Assembly (NCBI GenBank): GCA_036504895.1
Contig: DASXUJ010000008.1
Span: forward strand, 39,185-103,184
Origin: Syntrophorhabdaceae bacterium
GTDB taxonomy: Bacteria > Desulfobacterota > Syntrophorhabdia > Syntrophorhabdales > Syntrophorhabdaceae
Direction of reading: 5' to 3'
Length of the DNA stretch: 64,000 bases
In this document: piece by piece, positions 45,278-54,208 of the stretch
Numbering within the stretch: position 1 is the first letter of the stretch
How the letters are laid out: each line of letters starts with the position of its first letter
Made by a program: the position numbers and the translations under genes
Notes under the pieces: generated by a model
Databases searched by the model: none
Seen by the model: only the letters and a program-made list of their open reading frames with translations
Told to the model about the DNA's origin: nothing

Positions 45278-46428
45278 GGATTCTTCTTGCAGGAAATTAT
45301 GCGGTAGCTGAGGCGGTCCGCCTTTCGCGCGTGAAATTCGTGGCAGCCTATCCCATTACGCCCCAGACGCCCATCTATGAAAAGCTCTCCGACATGGAGA
45401 ACGAAGGAAAATTATCAGGCGTGATGATGCGGACCGAGTCGGAGCACTCTGCCATGGCAGCCTGCATCTCCGCGTCTCTCACCGGGGTGCGCACTTTTAC
45501 TGCCACTGCCTCACAAGGCCTCGCCCTCATGCACGAGATGCTTCATTTCGCCTCGGGCAACAGGGTGCCCATCGTGATGACCAACGTGAACCGCGTGATC
45601 TCCGCGCCGTGGGCCTTCGGCAGCGACCAGTCGGACAGCCTTTCCCAGAGGGATACGGGATGGCTCCAGTTCTATTGCGAGGATGCCCAGGAGGCACTCG
45701 ATACGGTAATCCAGGCATATAAGATCGCCGAACAGGTGCTTCTGCCCATCATGGTCTGCATCGACGGTTTCTTCACGTCCCATTTTATTGAGCCTGTCGA
45801 GATACCCGACCAGGAGACCGTCGACGCCTTTCTGCCCCCTTTCAGCGTCCCCACGAGGTTCGACATCAAGGAGCCCGCGTATATTACCAATGTGGTGAAC
45901 CCCGAGCAATATATGGGCTACCGGCAGAGAAGCTTCGAGGACATGGAGAAGGCAAGGGCCGTGATCCGGGAAGTCAACCAGGAGTATAAGGAGATCGTGG
46001 GCAGGGGATATGATCCGGTGGAGGCCTACGACACCGAGGGCGCCGACATAGTCCTCGCCACGAGCGGCGCCATGACGAGCACCGCGCGGGTCGCCATCGA
46101 AAACCTCAAGGAGAAAGGATATAAGGCGGGGCTCCTCAAGATGAAGAACTTCAGGCCCTTCCCCTTCGAAGAGGTGCAGGCCGTACTGAAAGACGTTCCC
46201 AAGGTGGTCGTCCTCGACAGGAATATCTCCCTGGGCAAAGAGGGCATATGGTGCCAGGAGCTGAAGGCCGCCCTCTATCCCCTGGAGCGCAGGCCCCAAG
46301 TGTACGGGTACATCGCAGGCATCTGCGGCGCCGACGTCTCCCCCGACATGATAGAAGATATGGTAACAAGGGCCCTGAAGAGCGAACAACCGGAAAAACT
46401 GCCCGTCTGGGTCAGAAGGGACGGATAA
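45274..46428 (+). CDS. 2-oxoacid:ferredoxin oxidoreductase, alpha subunit
   Basis: The 384-aa alpha subunit (pyrimidine-binding and transketolase C-terminal-like domains) reads MRILLAGNYAVAEAVRL, VAAYPITPQTPIYEKL, the TESEHSAMAACISASLTG segment and TATASQGLALMHEMLHFASG, all family hallmarks. The C-terminal domain runs from VLATSGAMTSTA to GVCGAD-like AGICGADVSP. The start overlaps the previous gene's stop (ATGA). The beta subunit should follow directly but is separated by 260 bp of repeat sequence. CoA-dependent oxidation of a 2-oxoacid such as pyruvate or an aryl-glyoxylate is the inferred reaction. Confidence 0.92.
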   Translation: MRILLAGNYAVAEAVRLSRVKFVAAYPITPQTPIYEKLSDMENEGKLSGVMMRTESEHSAMAACISASLTGVRTFTATASQGLALMHEMLHFASGNRVPIVMTNVNRVISAPWAFGSDQSDSLSQRDTGWLQFYCEDAQEALDTVIQAYKIAEQVLLPIMVCIDGFFTSHFIEPVEIPDQETVDAFLPPFSVPTRFDIKEPAYITNVVNPEQYMGYRQRSFEDMEKARAVIREVNQEYKEIVGRGYDPVEAYDTEGADIVLATSGAMTSTARVAIENLKEKGYKAGLLKMKNFRPFPFEEVQAVLKDVPKVVVLDRNISLGKEGIWCQELKAALYPLERRPQVYGYIAGICGADVSPDMIEDMVTRALKSEQPEKLPVWVRRDG

Positions 46429-46436
46429 TAGAAAGG

Positions 46437-46532
46437 CAGTCGCTAGTCTCTAGTATCTAGTCGCTAGTGGAAGGATAGAAGAGTCTTTAGTATATAGTCT
46501 TCAGTATATAGTAAAAGCAGAGGCATCGATTA
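46437..46532. repeat. Left inverted flank block
   Basis: Short CTAGT-rich tandem units are followed by a 45-bp segment ending GCAGAGGCATCGATTA. The reverse complement occurs at 54209-54291; the 45-bp segment differs at one position. Confidence 0.85.
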
Positions 46533-46580
46533 TGATGACTAAACGGGAATGAGAGATGAGGGCATCACCACACTACCCCG

Positions 46581-46617
46581 CGTGATGTGCCCGCACAGCG
46601 GGCGCGACGCGAGCCCC
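46581..46617 (+). repeat. Two-hairpin repeat, copy 4 (hairpin I only)
   Basis: CGTGATGTGCCCGCACAGCG forms hairpin I, joined straight to GCGACGCGAGCCCC; hairpin II is missing. Confidence 0.7.
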
Positions 46618-46688
46618 ATATGGTTGTGCGACGGGAATCGCAGCCGGCAAAGAAGAGGTGAATGCACCGATGAGTAGAAGGAGCGGAA

Positions 46689-47672
46689 ATGAAAGAAAAT
46701 GACCACATAGAAACGATATCGCGTGACGTAGCCCGCACGGCGGGCGAGAAGGGGAGGCTCGACGGGCTTTCGCTCGGCGAGGGGGCGACGCGAGCCCCGC
46801 TAATGGCAGCAAAAGAATATATGCGGGCCGGCCATATGGCCTGTCCCGGGTGTGGGGAGGCGAATACCATGCGCCTTATCCTCAAGGTGCTCGGAGAGAA
46901 GACGATCGTGGTCATCCTTCCCTCCTGCGTGGGGGTCATAAGCGCCACCTATCCGAACAGCACTTTTGCCGTGCCCTGTTTTCATTCGGCCTTCGAGATC
47001 GCCGCGCCTACTGCCGCAGGCATCGCGAATGCCCTGAAGCTCCAGGGCCGGGAGGACGTGACGGCCCTGGCCTTTGCGGGAGACGGCGGCACCTTTGACA
47101 TAGGCCTTCAATCTTTATCCGGCGCCGCGGACAGGAACGAGAATTTCATCTATGTCTGCCTCGACAACGAAGGGTATATGAATACGGGCATCCAGTCGAG
47201 CTCGTCCACGCCCGAGAAGGCATGGACCATGACGACGCCCGGGGGCCGGCGCGGAAGAAAGAAAAAATTCATGCAGATCATCGCCGCCCACAGGATGCCT
47301 TATGCGGCCACCGCGTCCATAGGAAACCCCCTCGACCTCATGGAGAAGATACGAAAGGCGAAGGAGATCAAGGGCATGAAGTTCATCCATACCCTGACGC
47401 CGTGCCCCACCGGATGGCGCATGCCCGAAGACCTCACGGCCAAGGCGGCCCAGCTCGCGGTGGAGACGAAACTCTTCCCCCTTTATGAAGTCATCGACGG
47501 GACCGAATACCGGATCACCCACGAGCCCCAGGGCATTCCCGTGGCCGAGTACCTGAAGATCCAGGGCCGGTTTAAACACTTCAAGCCGGAGGACGTGGAA
47601 CGGCTCCAGCGGGAAGTGGATGAGGATTGGGAGCGTCTCGTGGCGCAAACGAGACTCGGGGGCTGCATTTAA
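46689..47672 (+). CDS. 2-oxoacid:ferredoxin oxidoreductase, beta subunit
   Basis: This is the TPP-binding beta subunit. The conserved protein begins at MACPGCGEANTMR. The TPP motif is GDGGTFDIG with NEGYMNTGIQSSSSTP downstream, the form found in pyruvate and phenylglyoxylate oxidoreductases; CPTGWRMPEDLT supplies a conserved Cys. Two starts are possible. ATG 46689 has AAGGAG five bases upstream and gives 327 aa, with a two-hairpin repeat translated as residues ~12-36. ATG 46803 has no ribosome site. I prefer 46689. The last codon overlaps the gntR start (TAATG). Confidence 0.9.
   Translation: MKENDHIETISRDVARTAGEKGRLDGLSLGEGATRAPLMAAKEYMRAGHMACPGCGEANTMRLILKVLGEKTIVVILPSCVGVISATYPNSTFAVPCFHSAFEIAAPTAAGIANALKLQGREDVTALAFAGDGGTFDIGLQSLSGAADRNENFIYVCLDNEGYMNTGIQSSSSTPEKAWTMTTPGGRRGRKKKFMQIIAAHRMPYAATASIGNPLDLMEKIRKAKEIKGMKFIHTLTPCPTGWRMPEDLTAKAAQLAVETKLFPLYEVIDGTEYRITHEPQGIPVAEYLKIQGRFKHFKPEDVERLQREVDEDWERLVAQTRLGGCI
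46722..46798 (+). repeat. Two-hairpin repeat, copy 5 (inside the beta subunit 5' region)
   Basis: CGTGACGTAG, then hairpin I CCCGC-acg-GCGGG, GAGAAGGGGAGGCTCG, hairpin II with a CTTTCG loop, and the end GGGGGCGACGCGAGCCCC. It lies between the two candidate starts of the beta-subunit gene. Confidence 0.85.
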
Positions 47673-48349
47673 TGGCAAAAAAGCTGGTGATCACGGATAG
47701 TCCCACGATCCGCAAGAAAGTCTACAAACACGTGCGGGAGCAGATCCTGAGGGGCGAGATCGGGCCTAACGAAAGGCTTATCGAGGCCAAGATCGCGGCC
47801 GAGATCGGGACCTCCCGGACTCCGGTGAGAGAAGCCCTCCACAGCCTCGAGATCGAAGGGCTCGTGGAATCCCTGCCGCGGATCGGCTATATGGTGAAGG
47901 CCATAAGCGATCAGGAAGTGGTCGAGCTCTGGGAGATACGGTTTCTCATTGAAGGGCTCGCAGTGCGGTGGGCCATGGAAAAGGCCCGCGACAGGCTGAT
48001 AAAAGAGTTGAAGAAGAATATCGAGGCAGCGGAAAAGATGGTGGCAGGCGGCGATGTGAGCGACATGGCCGACGTGGATGCCCAGTTTCACGAGGTAATC
48101 GCCCGGTTAAGCGGGGGAAAGCGCCTTCTGGAGCTGTCCCAGACGCTGCGGCGTCATGCCCTGCGGTACAGGATCGAGTCCATGTACCTTCCCGATACTG
48201 CCATCCGCGCCATAGAAGGACATAAGGCCATACTCGATGCCGTCGAGAAGGGTGATACGGAGGCGGTGAACGCCGCACTGAAGCGCCACCTCGACCAATC
48301 GAAGGCCGATACCCTTCGCTACGCATTTAAAGAGGAGCACGATATTTAG
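47672..48349 (+). CDS. GntR-family transcriptional regulator (FCD type)
   Basis: A 225-aa regulator with an N-terminal winged helix (KKVYKHVREQILRGEIGPNERLIEAKIAAEIGTSRTPVREAL region, residues ~11-60) and a helical FCD ligand domain (residues ~80-215) with the metal-site pattern DAQFHEVIARLSGG. FCD regulators often sense carboxylates and repress the adjacent transport and catabolic genes. Its start overlaps the beta-subunit stop, so it is co-transcribed with the oxidoreductase and stands just before the TRAP operon, its most likely target. Confidence 0.92.
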   Translation: MAKKLVITDSPTIRKKVYKHVREQILRGEIGPNERLIEAKIAAEIGTSRTPVREALHSLEIEGLVESLPRIGYMVKAISDQEVVELWEIRFLIEGLAVRWAMEKARDRLIKELKKNIEAAEKMVAGGDVSDMADVDAQFHEVIARLSGGKRLLELSQTLRRHALRYRIESMYLPDTAIRAIEGHKAILDAVEKGDTEAVNAALKRHLDQSKADTLRYAFKEEHDI

Positions 48350-48468
48350 TTTTACCGCACCAGGCACCATCGGGGGATATGAGAGCAGCACAGGAGAAGG
48401 GGCCGGGGAAAGGATAGTCTTTTCACGGTGAAGCGCGCCGAATACGGGCCTTCGGCATGTCGCCTGTT

Positions 48469-48474
48469 ATAATA
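48469..48474 (+). promoter_or_regulatory. Candidate -10 element of the TRAP operon
   Basis: A perfect TATAAT lies 37 bp before dctQ. There is no good -35, so an activator may be needed; no sigma54 -24/-12 pair is visible here. Confidence 0.35.
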
Positions 48475-48510
48475 GTATTGTTATTATTGTGTGCGAGGAG
48501 GTAAGGTTTC

Positions 48511-49005
48511 ATGAAAGTCTTCTGGGGTTTTTTCGACAGGCTCCTGAATGCGATGGCGGGGCTTGCAGGAGTGATTCTCGTCTTTATCGTGGCCGCAGTC
48601 TGTTATACCATCGGCATGAGGTTCTTTTTCAAGCAGACCACTATCTGGATTATCCAGACCACGGAATATGCGCTCCTCTGGATCGTTTTTCTGGCAACCG
48701 CCTGGCTTCTCAGGGAAGGGGGCCACATCACGACCGATATCATCTATGTCCATCTGTCGACAAAGGCCAAGCATTACCTGAACTTCATCATGAGCCTGGT
48801 GGGCGCCCTCACCTGCGCGATCATGCTCTATTACGGCGCTGCCTACACCTATGACTGCATTATCAATAACGTGACCGACGTGCGGGCCATCACGGTCCCG
48901 AAAGCGGCGGTCTTCGTCATTATCCCCATAGGGAGCCTGCTCCTCACCCTCCAGTTCCTGAGGATCGCGTGGGACCGCCTCCATGAAATCAAGGCGGGGA
49001 GGTAA
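48511..49005 (+). CDS. dctQ: TRAP transporter small permease (DctQ)
   Basis: The 164-aa membrane protein has four hydrophobic segments, as in DctQ subunits, with TTEYALLWIVFLATAWLLREGGHI in the conserved middle. It forms the membrane complex with DctM and takes substrate from the periplasmic DctP protein, using a sodium or proton gradient. GAGGAGG precedes the ATG, and four bases separate it from dctM. Confidence 0.92.
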   Translation: MKVFWGFFDRLLNAMAGLAGVILVFIVAAVCYTIGMRFFFKQTTIWIIQTTEYALLWIVFLATAWLLREGGHITTDIIYVHLSTKAKHYLNFIMSLVGALTCAIMLYYGAAYTYDCIINNVTDVRAITVPKAAVFVIIPIGSLLLTLQFLRIAWDRLHEIKAGR

Positions 49006-49008
49006 GCC

Positions 49009-50328
49009 ATGGAATGGTCGCTCATTATCAGTCTCCTCTTCGGGGGCATGGTCCTTCTTCTCCTCACGAACCTGCCCATCGCCTTCGCCTTTCTCGTCGT
49101 CAACATGGTGGCCGCCATCTTCTTTCTCGGCGGCATTCCCGGTCTCGTGGGGGTCGTGACAGGGGTCTTTACCTCCATCACTACCTTTACGCTCCTTCCC
49201 GTACCCTTTTTCATTCTCATGGGTGAGCTGATCTTTCACTCGGGCCTCGGCCTTGACGCGGTAAACGTGCTCGACAAGTGGCTCGGGAAGATCCGCGGCA
49301 GGCTCTCCATTCTGGCCGTCATCATGGGGGTGATCATCGGGGCCTTAAGCGGCTCCACCATCGCCACCTGCGCCCTTCTCGGCACGATCCTGCTCCCCGA
49401 CATGCTGAAGCGCAAGTACAGCAAGAGCATGAGCCTCGGGCCGCTCATGGGCGTGGGCACCGTGGATGCCCTCATTCCGCCCAACGCCCTCACCGTGGTG
49501 CTCGCGAGCCTCGCGAATATCGACGTGGGGCAGCTCCTTATCGCCGGCATCTTCCCGGCCCTGATCATGTCGGGCCTCTACTTCGTCTTCGTGATCGTCT
49601 GGTGCCATATCTTCCCCGAAGAAGCGCCCATGTACGATGTGCCCCATGTCCCGCTCAAGGAAAAGATACGGGTCACCTTCCAATACCTCCTGCCCCTGGG
49701 CTTCATCATCTTCATGGTCATAGGTCTCATCTTCCTGGGAGTGGCGACCCCCACCGAGGCCGCGGCCACCGGCACCCTGGGCTCCTTCGTCCTTGCCCTG
49801 TGCTACCGTCGCCTCAACTGGGATATTATCAAGAAATCGGTGATGGGCACGGTGAAGGTGACGGTTATGATCTTCATGATCATCATCGTGTCGAGCACCT
49901 ATGGAGAGATCCTCGCTTTCTCCGGCGCGGCGTCAGGCATGACGAGCTTCATCACGAACCTTACCATCCCGCCCATTGTGGTCGTTATCGGGATGCTTGT
50001 CGTGGTCCTTTGCCTGGGGTGCTTTATGGAGACCGTGGCCATCATGATGATCACCATCCCTATCTATATGCCCGTGATCACCGCCTTCAGCTATAACCCG
50101 GTCTGGTTCGGGGTCCTCATGCTCATTGCCCTGGAAACGGGGCTCATCACCCCGCCCTTCGGCGTGACGCTCTTCGTGATGAAAGGCGTGGCCCCTCCCC
50201 ATATCACCATGGCGGACATCTGGAAGGCGGTGACGCCCTACGTGATAATCGACATCGTCTGCATTGTCCTCGTGCTGTGCTTCCCGTGGATCGCCACGGT
50301 GGTGCCGAACCTGATGGGCATGAAATGA
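49009..50328 (+). CDS. dctM: TRAP transporter large permease (DctM)
   Basis: The 439-aa protein has about 11-12 transmembrane helices. Its DctM features include FFILMGELIFHSGLG, the AIMGVIIGALSGSTIATCALLG-like segment, GVATPTEAAATG and the C-terminal ETGLITPPFGVTLFVMKG. It carries substrate across the inner membrane and pairs with the preceding DctQ. The dctQ-dctM-dctP order with short gaps makes one transport operon. Confidence 0.94.
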   Translation: MEWSLIISLLFGGMVLLLLTNLPIAFAFLVVNMVAAIFFLGGIPGLVGVVTGVFTSITTFTLLPVPFFILMGELIFHSGLGLDAVNVLDKWLGKIRGRLSILAVIMGVIIGALSGSTIATCALLGTILLPDMLKRKYSKSMSLGPLMGVGTVDALIPPNALTVVLASLANIDVGQLLIAGIFPALIMSGLYFVFVIVWCHIFPEEAPMYDVPHVPLKEKIRVTFQYLLPLGFIIFMVIGLIFLGVATPTEAAATGTLGSFVLALCYRRLNWDIIKKSVMGTVKVTVMIFMIIIVSSTYGEILAFSGAASGMTSFITNLTIPPIVVVIGMLVVVLCLGCFMETVAIMMITIPIYMPVITAFSYNPVWFGVLMLIALETGLITPPFGVTLFVMKGVAPPHITMADIWKAVTPYVIIDIVCIVLVLCFPWIATVVPNLMGMK

Positions 50329-50388
50329 TATTTATGGTCTGTAAAAGTGTGAAGAAAAGGATCTCATAAAAAAAGAGGAGGTTTTACC

Positions 50389-51387
50389 ATGAGAAAGCGT
50401 GTAGTGTTCCTGTGTGCGGCGGCCCTGTTCGCATTCGCGACCCTCGTCATGACCGGCGCGCCGGTATCCGCGGAGACGGTCACGTTGAAGGCGGTCACCG
50501 GATGGCCCAAGACATCGAGTGAGAACAAGGCATTCTTTATATTCATGGAGCTGGTCGAGCAGGCAGTGGCGAAGAAATACCCCGGCGAATTGAAGATCAA
50601 TTACGTGGGAGGACCCGAGGCGGTCAAAAGCACCGACCAGGTCCAGGCGGTCCAGAGGGGCATGGTCGACATGGCCTTCACCACCAATGCCTACTACGTT
50701 TCGGTGTTGCCCGAAGTCGACGCCTATAAGCTCTCCGACTACACCCCCGCCCAGGAGAGGGCCAATGGGGCATGGAAATATATGAACGACCTCCACGAGA
50801 AGAAGGGCCTCTATCTGCTGGGAAGGCTCGGTCTCGGTGAAAAGTTCTACCTCTACCTCAAGAAACCCATCCAGAACGCGGACCTCAAGGGCCTCAACAT
50901 CAGGGTCTCGCCCATGTACCTCCAGATCATCAAGGGCCTCGGGGGCAATCCCGTAGTAATTCCTCCTACCGAGGTCTATCCTGCCCTCGAGAGGAACGTG
51001 GTGGACGGGTTCTGCTGGCCCGCCGTCGGTATCCGCGATTGGGGATGGCAAAAGCAGGTGAAATATATCGTGGAGCCCGGCTTTTACCAGGTGCCGAATC
51101 CCCTTGTCTTAAATCTCAAAACGTGGAATAATCTTAATAAGAAATTTAAAGACCTTTTGACCGAAGCTGCGGCTGAGGCGGAAAAGAAAACGGTTGCCTA
51201 TTTTGACGACCTCGCGAAACAGGAGCGGCCTATCCTCGTGAAGGAAGGGCTGCAGGTAATAGATTTGCCTGCAGCGGAGAAACAGAAGTTCCTGAAAGTG
51301 GGCTTTGACGAGGGCTGGAAAGACATTATCCAGAAGAACCCGAAGACAGGTCCCGAATTGAAGAAGCTTCTGACCAAGGGGAGGTGA
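50389..51387 (+). CDS. dctP: TRAP transporter substrate-binding protein (DctP)
   Basis: The 332-aa periplasmic binding protein has a Sec signal peptide (FLCAAALFAFATLVM, cleavage after VSA near residue 26). In the fold, GLNIRVSPMYLQIIKGLGGNPV holds the usual arginine (about residue 173) that salt-bridges the substrate carboxylate. The ribosome site is GAGGAGG. It follows dctM by 60 bp and precedes the LarA-like gene by three. Its sequence differs clearly from the DctP proteins at 52895 and 62752, which are closer to each other, so it probably recognises another acid. Confidence 0.9.
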   Translation: MRKRVVFLCAAALFAFATLVMTGAPVSAETVTLKAVTGWPKTSSENKAFFIFMELVEQAVAKKYPGELKINYVGGPEAVKSTDQVQAVQRGMVDMAFTTNAYYVSVLPEVDAYKLSDYTPAQERANGAWKYMNDLHEKKGLYLLGRLGLGEKFYLYLKKPIQNADLKGLNIRVSPMYLQIIKGLGGNPVVIPPTEVYPALERNVVDGFCWPAVGIRDWGWQKQVKYIVEPGFYQVPNPLVLNLKTWNNLNKKFKDLLTEAAAEAEKKTVAYFDDLAKQERPILVKEGLQVIDLPAAEKQKFLKVGFDEGWKDIIQKNPKTGPELKKLLTKGR

Positions 51388-51390
51388 CCC

Positions 51391-52680
51391 GTGGACGAGC
51401 GTTACGTAATCTGCGAAGGGGAAAAGCTCTGCTTTGCCCTGCCCCGCGGATGGAAGGTGCTTACCGCCGAGGACCGGCCTCCGGTCCCCGGTGTTGCAGA
51501 TCCCCTTGCCGAGATCAAACGGGCCCTCGATAATCCCATAGGCGGACCCCGCCTGGAGGAGCTCGCGAAACCCGGCATGGATGTGGCGCTCATTTTCGAT
51601 GACCTCCAGCGGCCTACCCCTGCTCACCTCGCCATGCCGGAGATCATGGACCGGCTCAATCAGGCAGGCATACCCGATTCCAGGATCACCGCCATCTGCG
51701 CGGTAGGTACCCATCCCGCCTACGGTCTGCCTGAGCTCGAGACCAAGGTGGGCCGGGAGGTAATGAGCCGTCTTCCGGGACGGGTGCTCTCTCACGACCC
51801 CTATTCCTCGGAAAACATCGTGATCGGCAAGACCCACAGGGGGATCACCGTCGAGGTGAACCCCTATGTGGCGTCGGCGGACCTGGTAGTGGGCGTGGGC
51901 GAGTGCATGCCCCACCCCTGCGCGGGGTTTGGCGGGGGCTACAAGATCATTATGCCCGGCGTGGCCTCATACCGGGCGGTGGCGGACCACCACTTTACAT
52001 GGATGCGCCACCGGTATAGCAAAGTCAATATGCTGGAAGGCAACGGCTTCCATGAGGAGATCGCGGATGCGGGACGCCTCGCGCGCCTCGCCTTCAAGCT
52101 CGACCTTATCATCAATGAGAAGAAAGAGATTATCAGGGGCTTTGCCGGCGAGCCCGCGGCAGAGCACGTTGAGGCGACCAGACACGCCGCATCCCTCTAT
52201 TGGGTGCCCATGGAAAAGCTTGCCGACATCACCATTACTTCGGCCTTTCCCATGGAGATTGCGGTCCAGGCGACCAAGGCCCTCACCATGGCGAAATTCT
52301 GCACCCGCTCGGGAGGCACGATCATATGGGTAGCGCCCCAGCGCCAGGGGGCGGCGCCTATCATGCCGCTCGTGAGGGAGATGGCGAGCGCCGAGACGGC
52401 GAGCGATTTTCACCGCCGCCTCATACGGGGGGACATCCCCGATGCGCTCCGGTCCTTCGGCATCTCCTATATCATGCAGATCGTCTATTTCAAGGAGTTA
52501 GCCGAGACGTTCAACGTGATTCACGTGACGGAAGGGCTCACTGCCGAAGAGGTGAAGATGATGAAATTTACCCACGCCTCGACCCTGCCGGAGGCCATAG
52601 AGATGGTATCCCGGACCGTGTCGAAGGCGGACGTGGCCATATTCCCCTCGGGGGGTACGGTGATACCGGGCGTGCTGTAG
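51391..52680 (+). CDS. LarA-like nickel-pincer racemase/epimerase family protein
   Basis: The GTG start gives 429 aa. The N-terminal half has DDLQRPTP and GTHPAYGLPE, and the mid-protein segment ADLVVGVGECMPHPCAGFGGGYKIIMPG matches the lactate racemase (DUF2088) core, including the conserved His and Lys around the nickel-pincer cofactor. LarA homologues racemise or epimerise 2-hydroxyacids. Set between dctP genes, it may convert the imported hydroxyacid to the isomer used by the oxidative pathway. larB, larC and larE, which make the cofactor, are not in the window. Confidence 0.85.
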   Translation: MDERYVICEGEKLCFALPRGWKVLTAEDRPPVPGVADPLAEIKRALDNPIGGPRLEELAKPGMDVALIFDDLQRPTPAHLAMPEIMDRLNQAGIPDSRITAICAVGTHPAYGLPELETKVGREVMSRLPGRVLSHDPYSSENIVIGKTHRGITVEVNPYVASADLVVGVGECMPHPCAGFGGGYKIIMPGVASYRAVADHHFTWMRHRYSKVNMLEGNGFHEEIADAGRLARLAFKLDLIINEKKEIIRGFAGEPAAEHVEATRHAASLYWVPMEKLADITITSAFPMEIAVQATKALTMAKFCTRSGGTIIWVAPQRQGAAPIMPLVREMASAETASDFHRRLIRGDIPDALRSFGISYIMQIVYFKELAETFNVIHVTEGLTAEEVKMMKFTHASTLPEAIEMVSRTVSKADVAIFPSGGTVIPGVL

Positions 52681-52894
52681 GTTGGAAAGAAGGAGCAGTG
52701 ACATGTAAGGAGGAGAAGACCGGCTTTAAATACATCTACGGACCTTGAGGAGACCGGGAAGGAAGAGGGAGGCTCCCAATTCACGGTTGTCCGGTAAGGG
52801 GGGAGGAAGGGCCTCACAATCCGCAGGCGCGTTTAAAGCCGTTTTCACGCGCCATGGGCCTAAGCCCGTGAGCAGTAATCAATAAGGAGGGGTT

Positions 52895-53914
52895 ATGAAG
52901 AAATCTGTTGTTTTTGCCGTGGTAGTCTCCGTATTTATGTTGGGCTTGTGTATTATGCCGCCCGTGGCGAGCGCTCAGACGATTGCGCTCAATTATTCGA
53001 ATTTTTTCCCGGCGCCTCACAAGAACAGCATTCTTTCGGAGCAGTGGTGCAGAGAAGTAGAGAAAAGGACTAACGGAAAGGTAAAAATTGCCTATTTCCC
53101 CGGCGGCACCCTGACGCCCGCAGCCCAGACCTACGATAACGTGGTCAAAGGCATCGCGGATATCGGCTTCAGCGTGCTGGGTTACACGAGAGGGAAATTC
53201 CCCATGATGGGCATGCTCGACAATCCCCTGGGCTACAGAAGCTCCGCGGTGGCAACGGGACTCATCAATGCCTATTTTCAGAAATTCAAACCGAAAGAGC
53301 TGGATGAAGTGCATGTCCTCTATCTCCACGGCCACGGCCCGGGCATACTCCACACCAAGAAACCCGTGACCAAGCTCGAGGACGTAAAGGGCATGAAGAT
53401 CAGGGCCCAGGGAACGGTGGTGCCAGTCGTTCAGGCTCTGGGAGGCGCTGCAGTGGGCGCAACCATGCCCGAGACGTATGATGCCCTCAGGACCGGCGTC
53501 GTCGACGGCTCCATGGCGCCTTTCGAGGCTTTAAAGGGCTGGAAGTGGGGAGAGGTAATCAACTCCTCCACGGAGTGCTACGGCGCTGCCTATACGGCCA
53601 CCATGTTCGTCGTCATGAACAAGGCAAAATGGAACAAGCTGCCCGCCGACGTACAGAAGGTCTTCACCGACGTGAGCCAGGAGTGGATAGGAAAACAGGC
53701 GCAGGTCTGGGACGAGATCGACAAGGAAGGCAAGGAGTTCACAATAAAGAGGGGCAACAAGATCATCCCCTTGTCCGCGGAAGAGAATGCCAGATGGGCC
53801 GCCAGAGTAAAACCCATCATGGATAGCTACGCTGCCGAGCTGAAAGGCAAGGGACTGCCGGGCGAAGAAGCCCTCAAGTTCTGCCAGGACTATATCAAAA
53901 CAAAACAGAAATAA
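52895..53914 (+). CDS. dctP: TRAP transporter substrate-binding protein (DctP), second
   Basis: The 339-aa protein has a signal peptide (FAVVVSVFMLGLCIM, cleavage after ASA near residue 26). It shows the DctP fold with GADIGFSVLGYTRGKFPMM-like and KLEDVKGMKIRAQG segments, the latter with the substrate-binding Arg. It closely resembles the protein at 62752-63813 in layout (SNFFPAPHKNS versus ANYFPPTHMNS). AAGGAGG precedes the start. No permease follows, so it either shares the upstream DctQM or feeds another transporter. A strong terminator lies just after it. Confidence 0.9.
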   Translation: MKKSVVFAVVVSVFMLGLCIMPPVASAQTIALNYSNFFPAPHKNSILSEQWCREVEKRTNGKVKIAYFPGGTLTPAAQTYDNVVKGIADIGFSVLGYTRGKFPMMGMLDNPLGYRSSAVATGLINAYFQKFKPKELDEVHVLYLHGHGPGILHTKKPVTKLEDVKGMKIRAQGTVVPVVQALGGAAVGATMPETYDALRTGVVDGSMAPFEALKGWKWGEVINSSTECYGAAYTATMFVVMNKAKWNKLPADVQKVFTDVSQEWIGKQAQVWDEIDKEGKEFTIKRGNKIIPLSAEENARWAARVKPIMDSYAAELKGKGLPGEEALKFCQDYIKTKQK

Positions 53915-53935
53915 GTTCGCCAGCTTACAAGACCG

Positions 53936-53973
53936 GGCGCAGGGCTCCAGGCCCTGCGCCTTTAATTTTCTAT
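53936..53973 (+). terminator. Rho-independent terminator after the TRAP operon
   Basis: A perfect 10-bp stem, GGCGCAGGGC-tccag-GCCCTGCGCC, is followed by TTTAATTTTC, 22 bp after the DctP stop codon. Confidence 0.9.
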
Positions 53974-53977
53974 TATT

Positions 53978-54055
53978 GGGGCTCACGTCGCCCCCTCGGC
54001 CGGCAAAGCCGACCGAGCCTCCCCTTCTCGCGCGCGGTGCGCGCTACATCACGCG
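53978..54055 (-). repeat. Two-hairpin repeat, copy 6
   Basis: On the minus strand: CGCGTGATGTAG, hairpin I GCGCGC-acc-GCGCGC, GAGAAGGGGAGGCTCGG, hairpin II CGGC-ttt-GCCG and the end GGGGGCGACGTGAGCCCC. It is inverted relative to copy 5. Confidence 0.85.
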
Positions 54056-54208
54056 AGACCACTAATAGTGAGTTATCCATCATGGTCGCCGCCTGTTCCT
54101 TCTAATAGTATGGCGGGCTTTTTTCGTGCCTCTGTTATGTTGGGGCTTATGTCGCACCTCGCCCCATGGTTTCGTAATCCCTATTCTCCTGTTCCCGCCT
54201 GTTCACCG

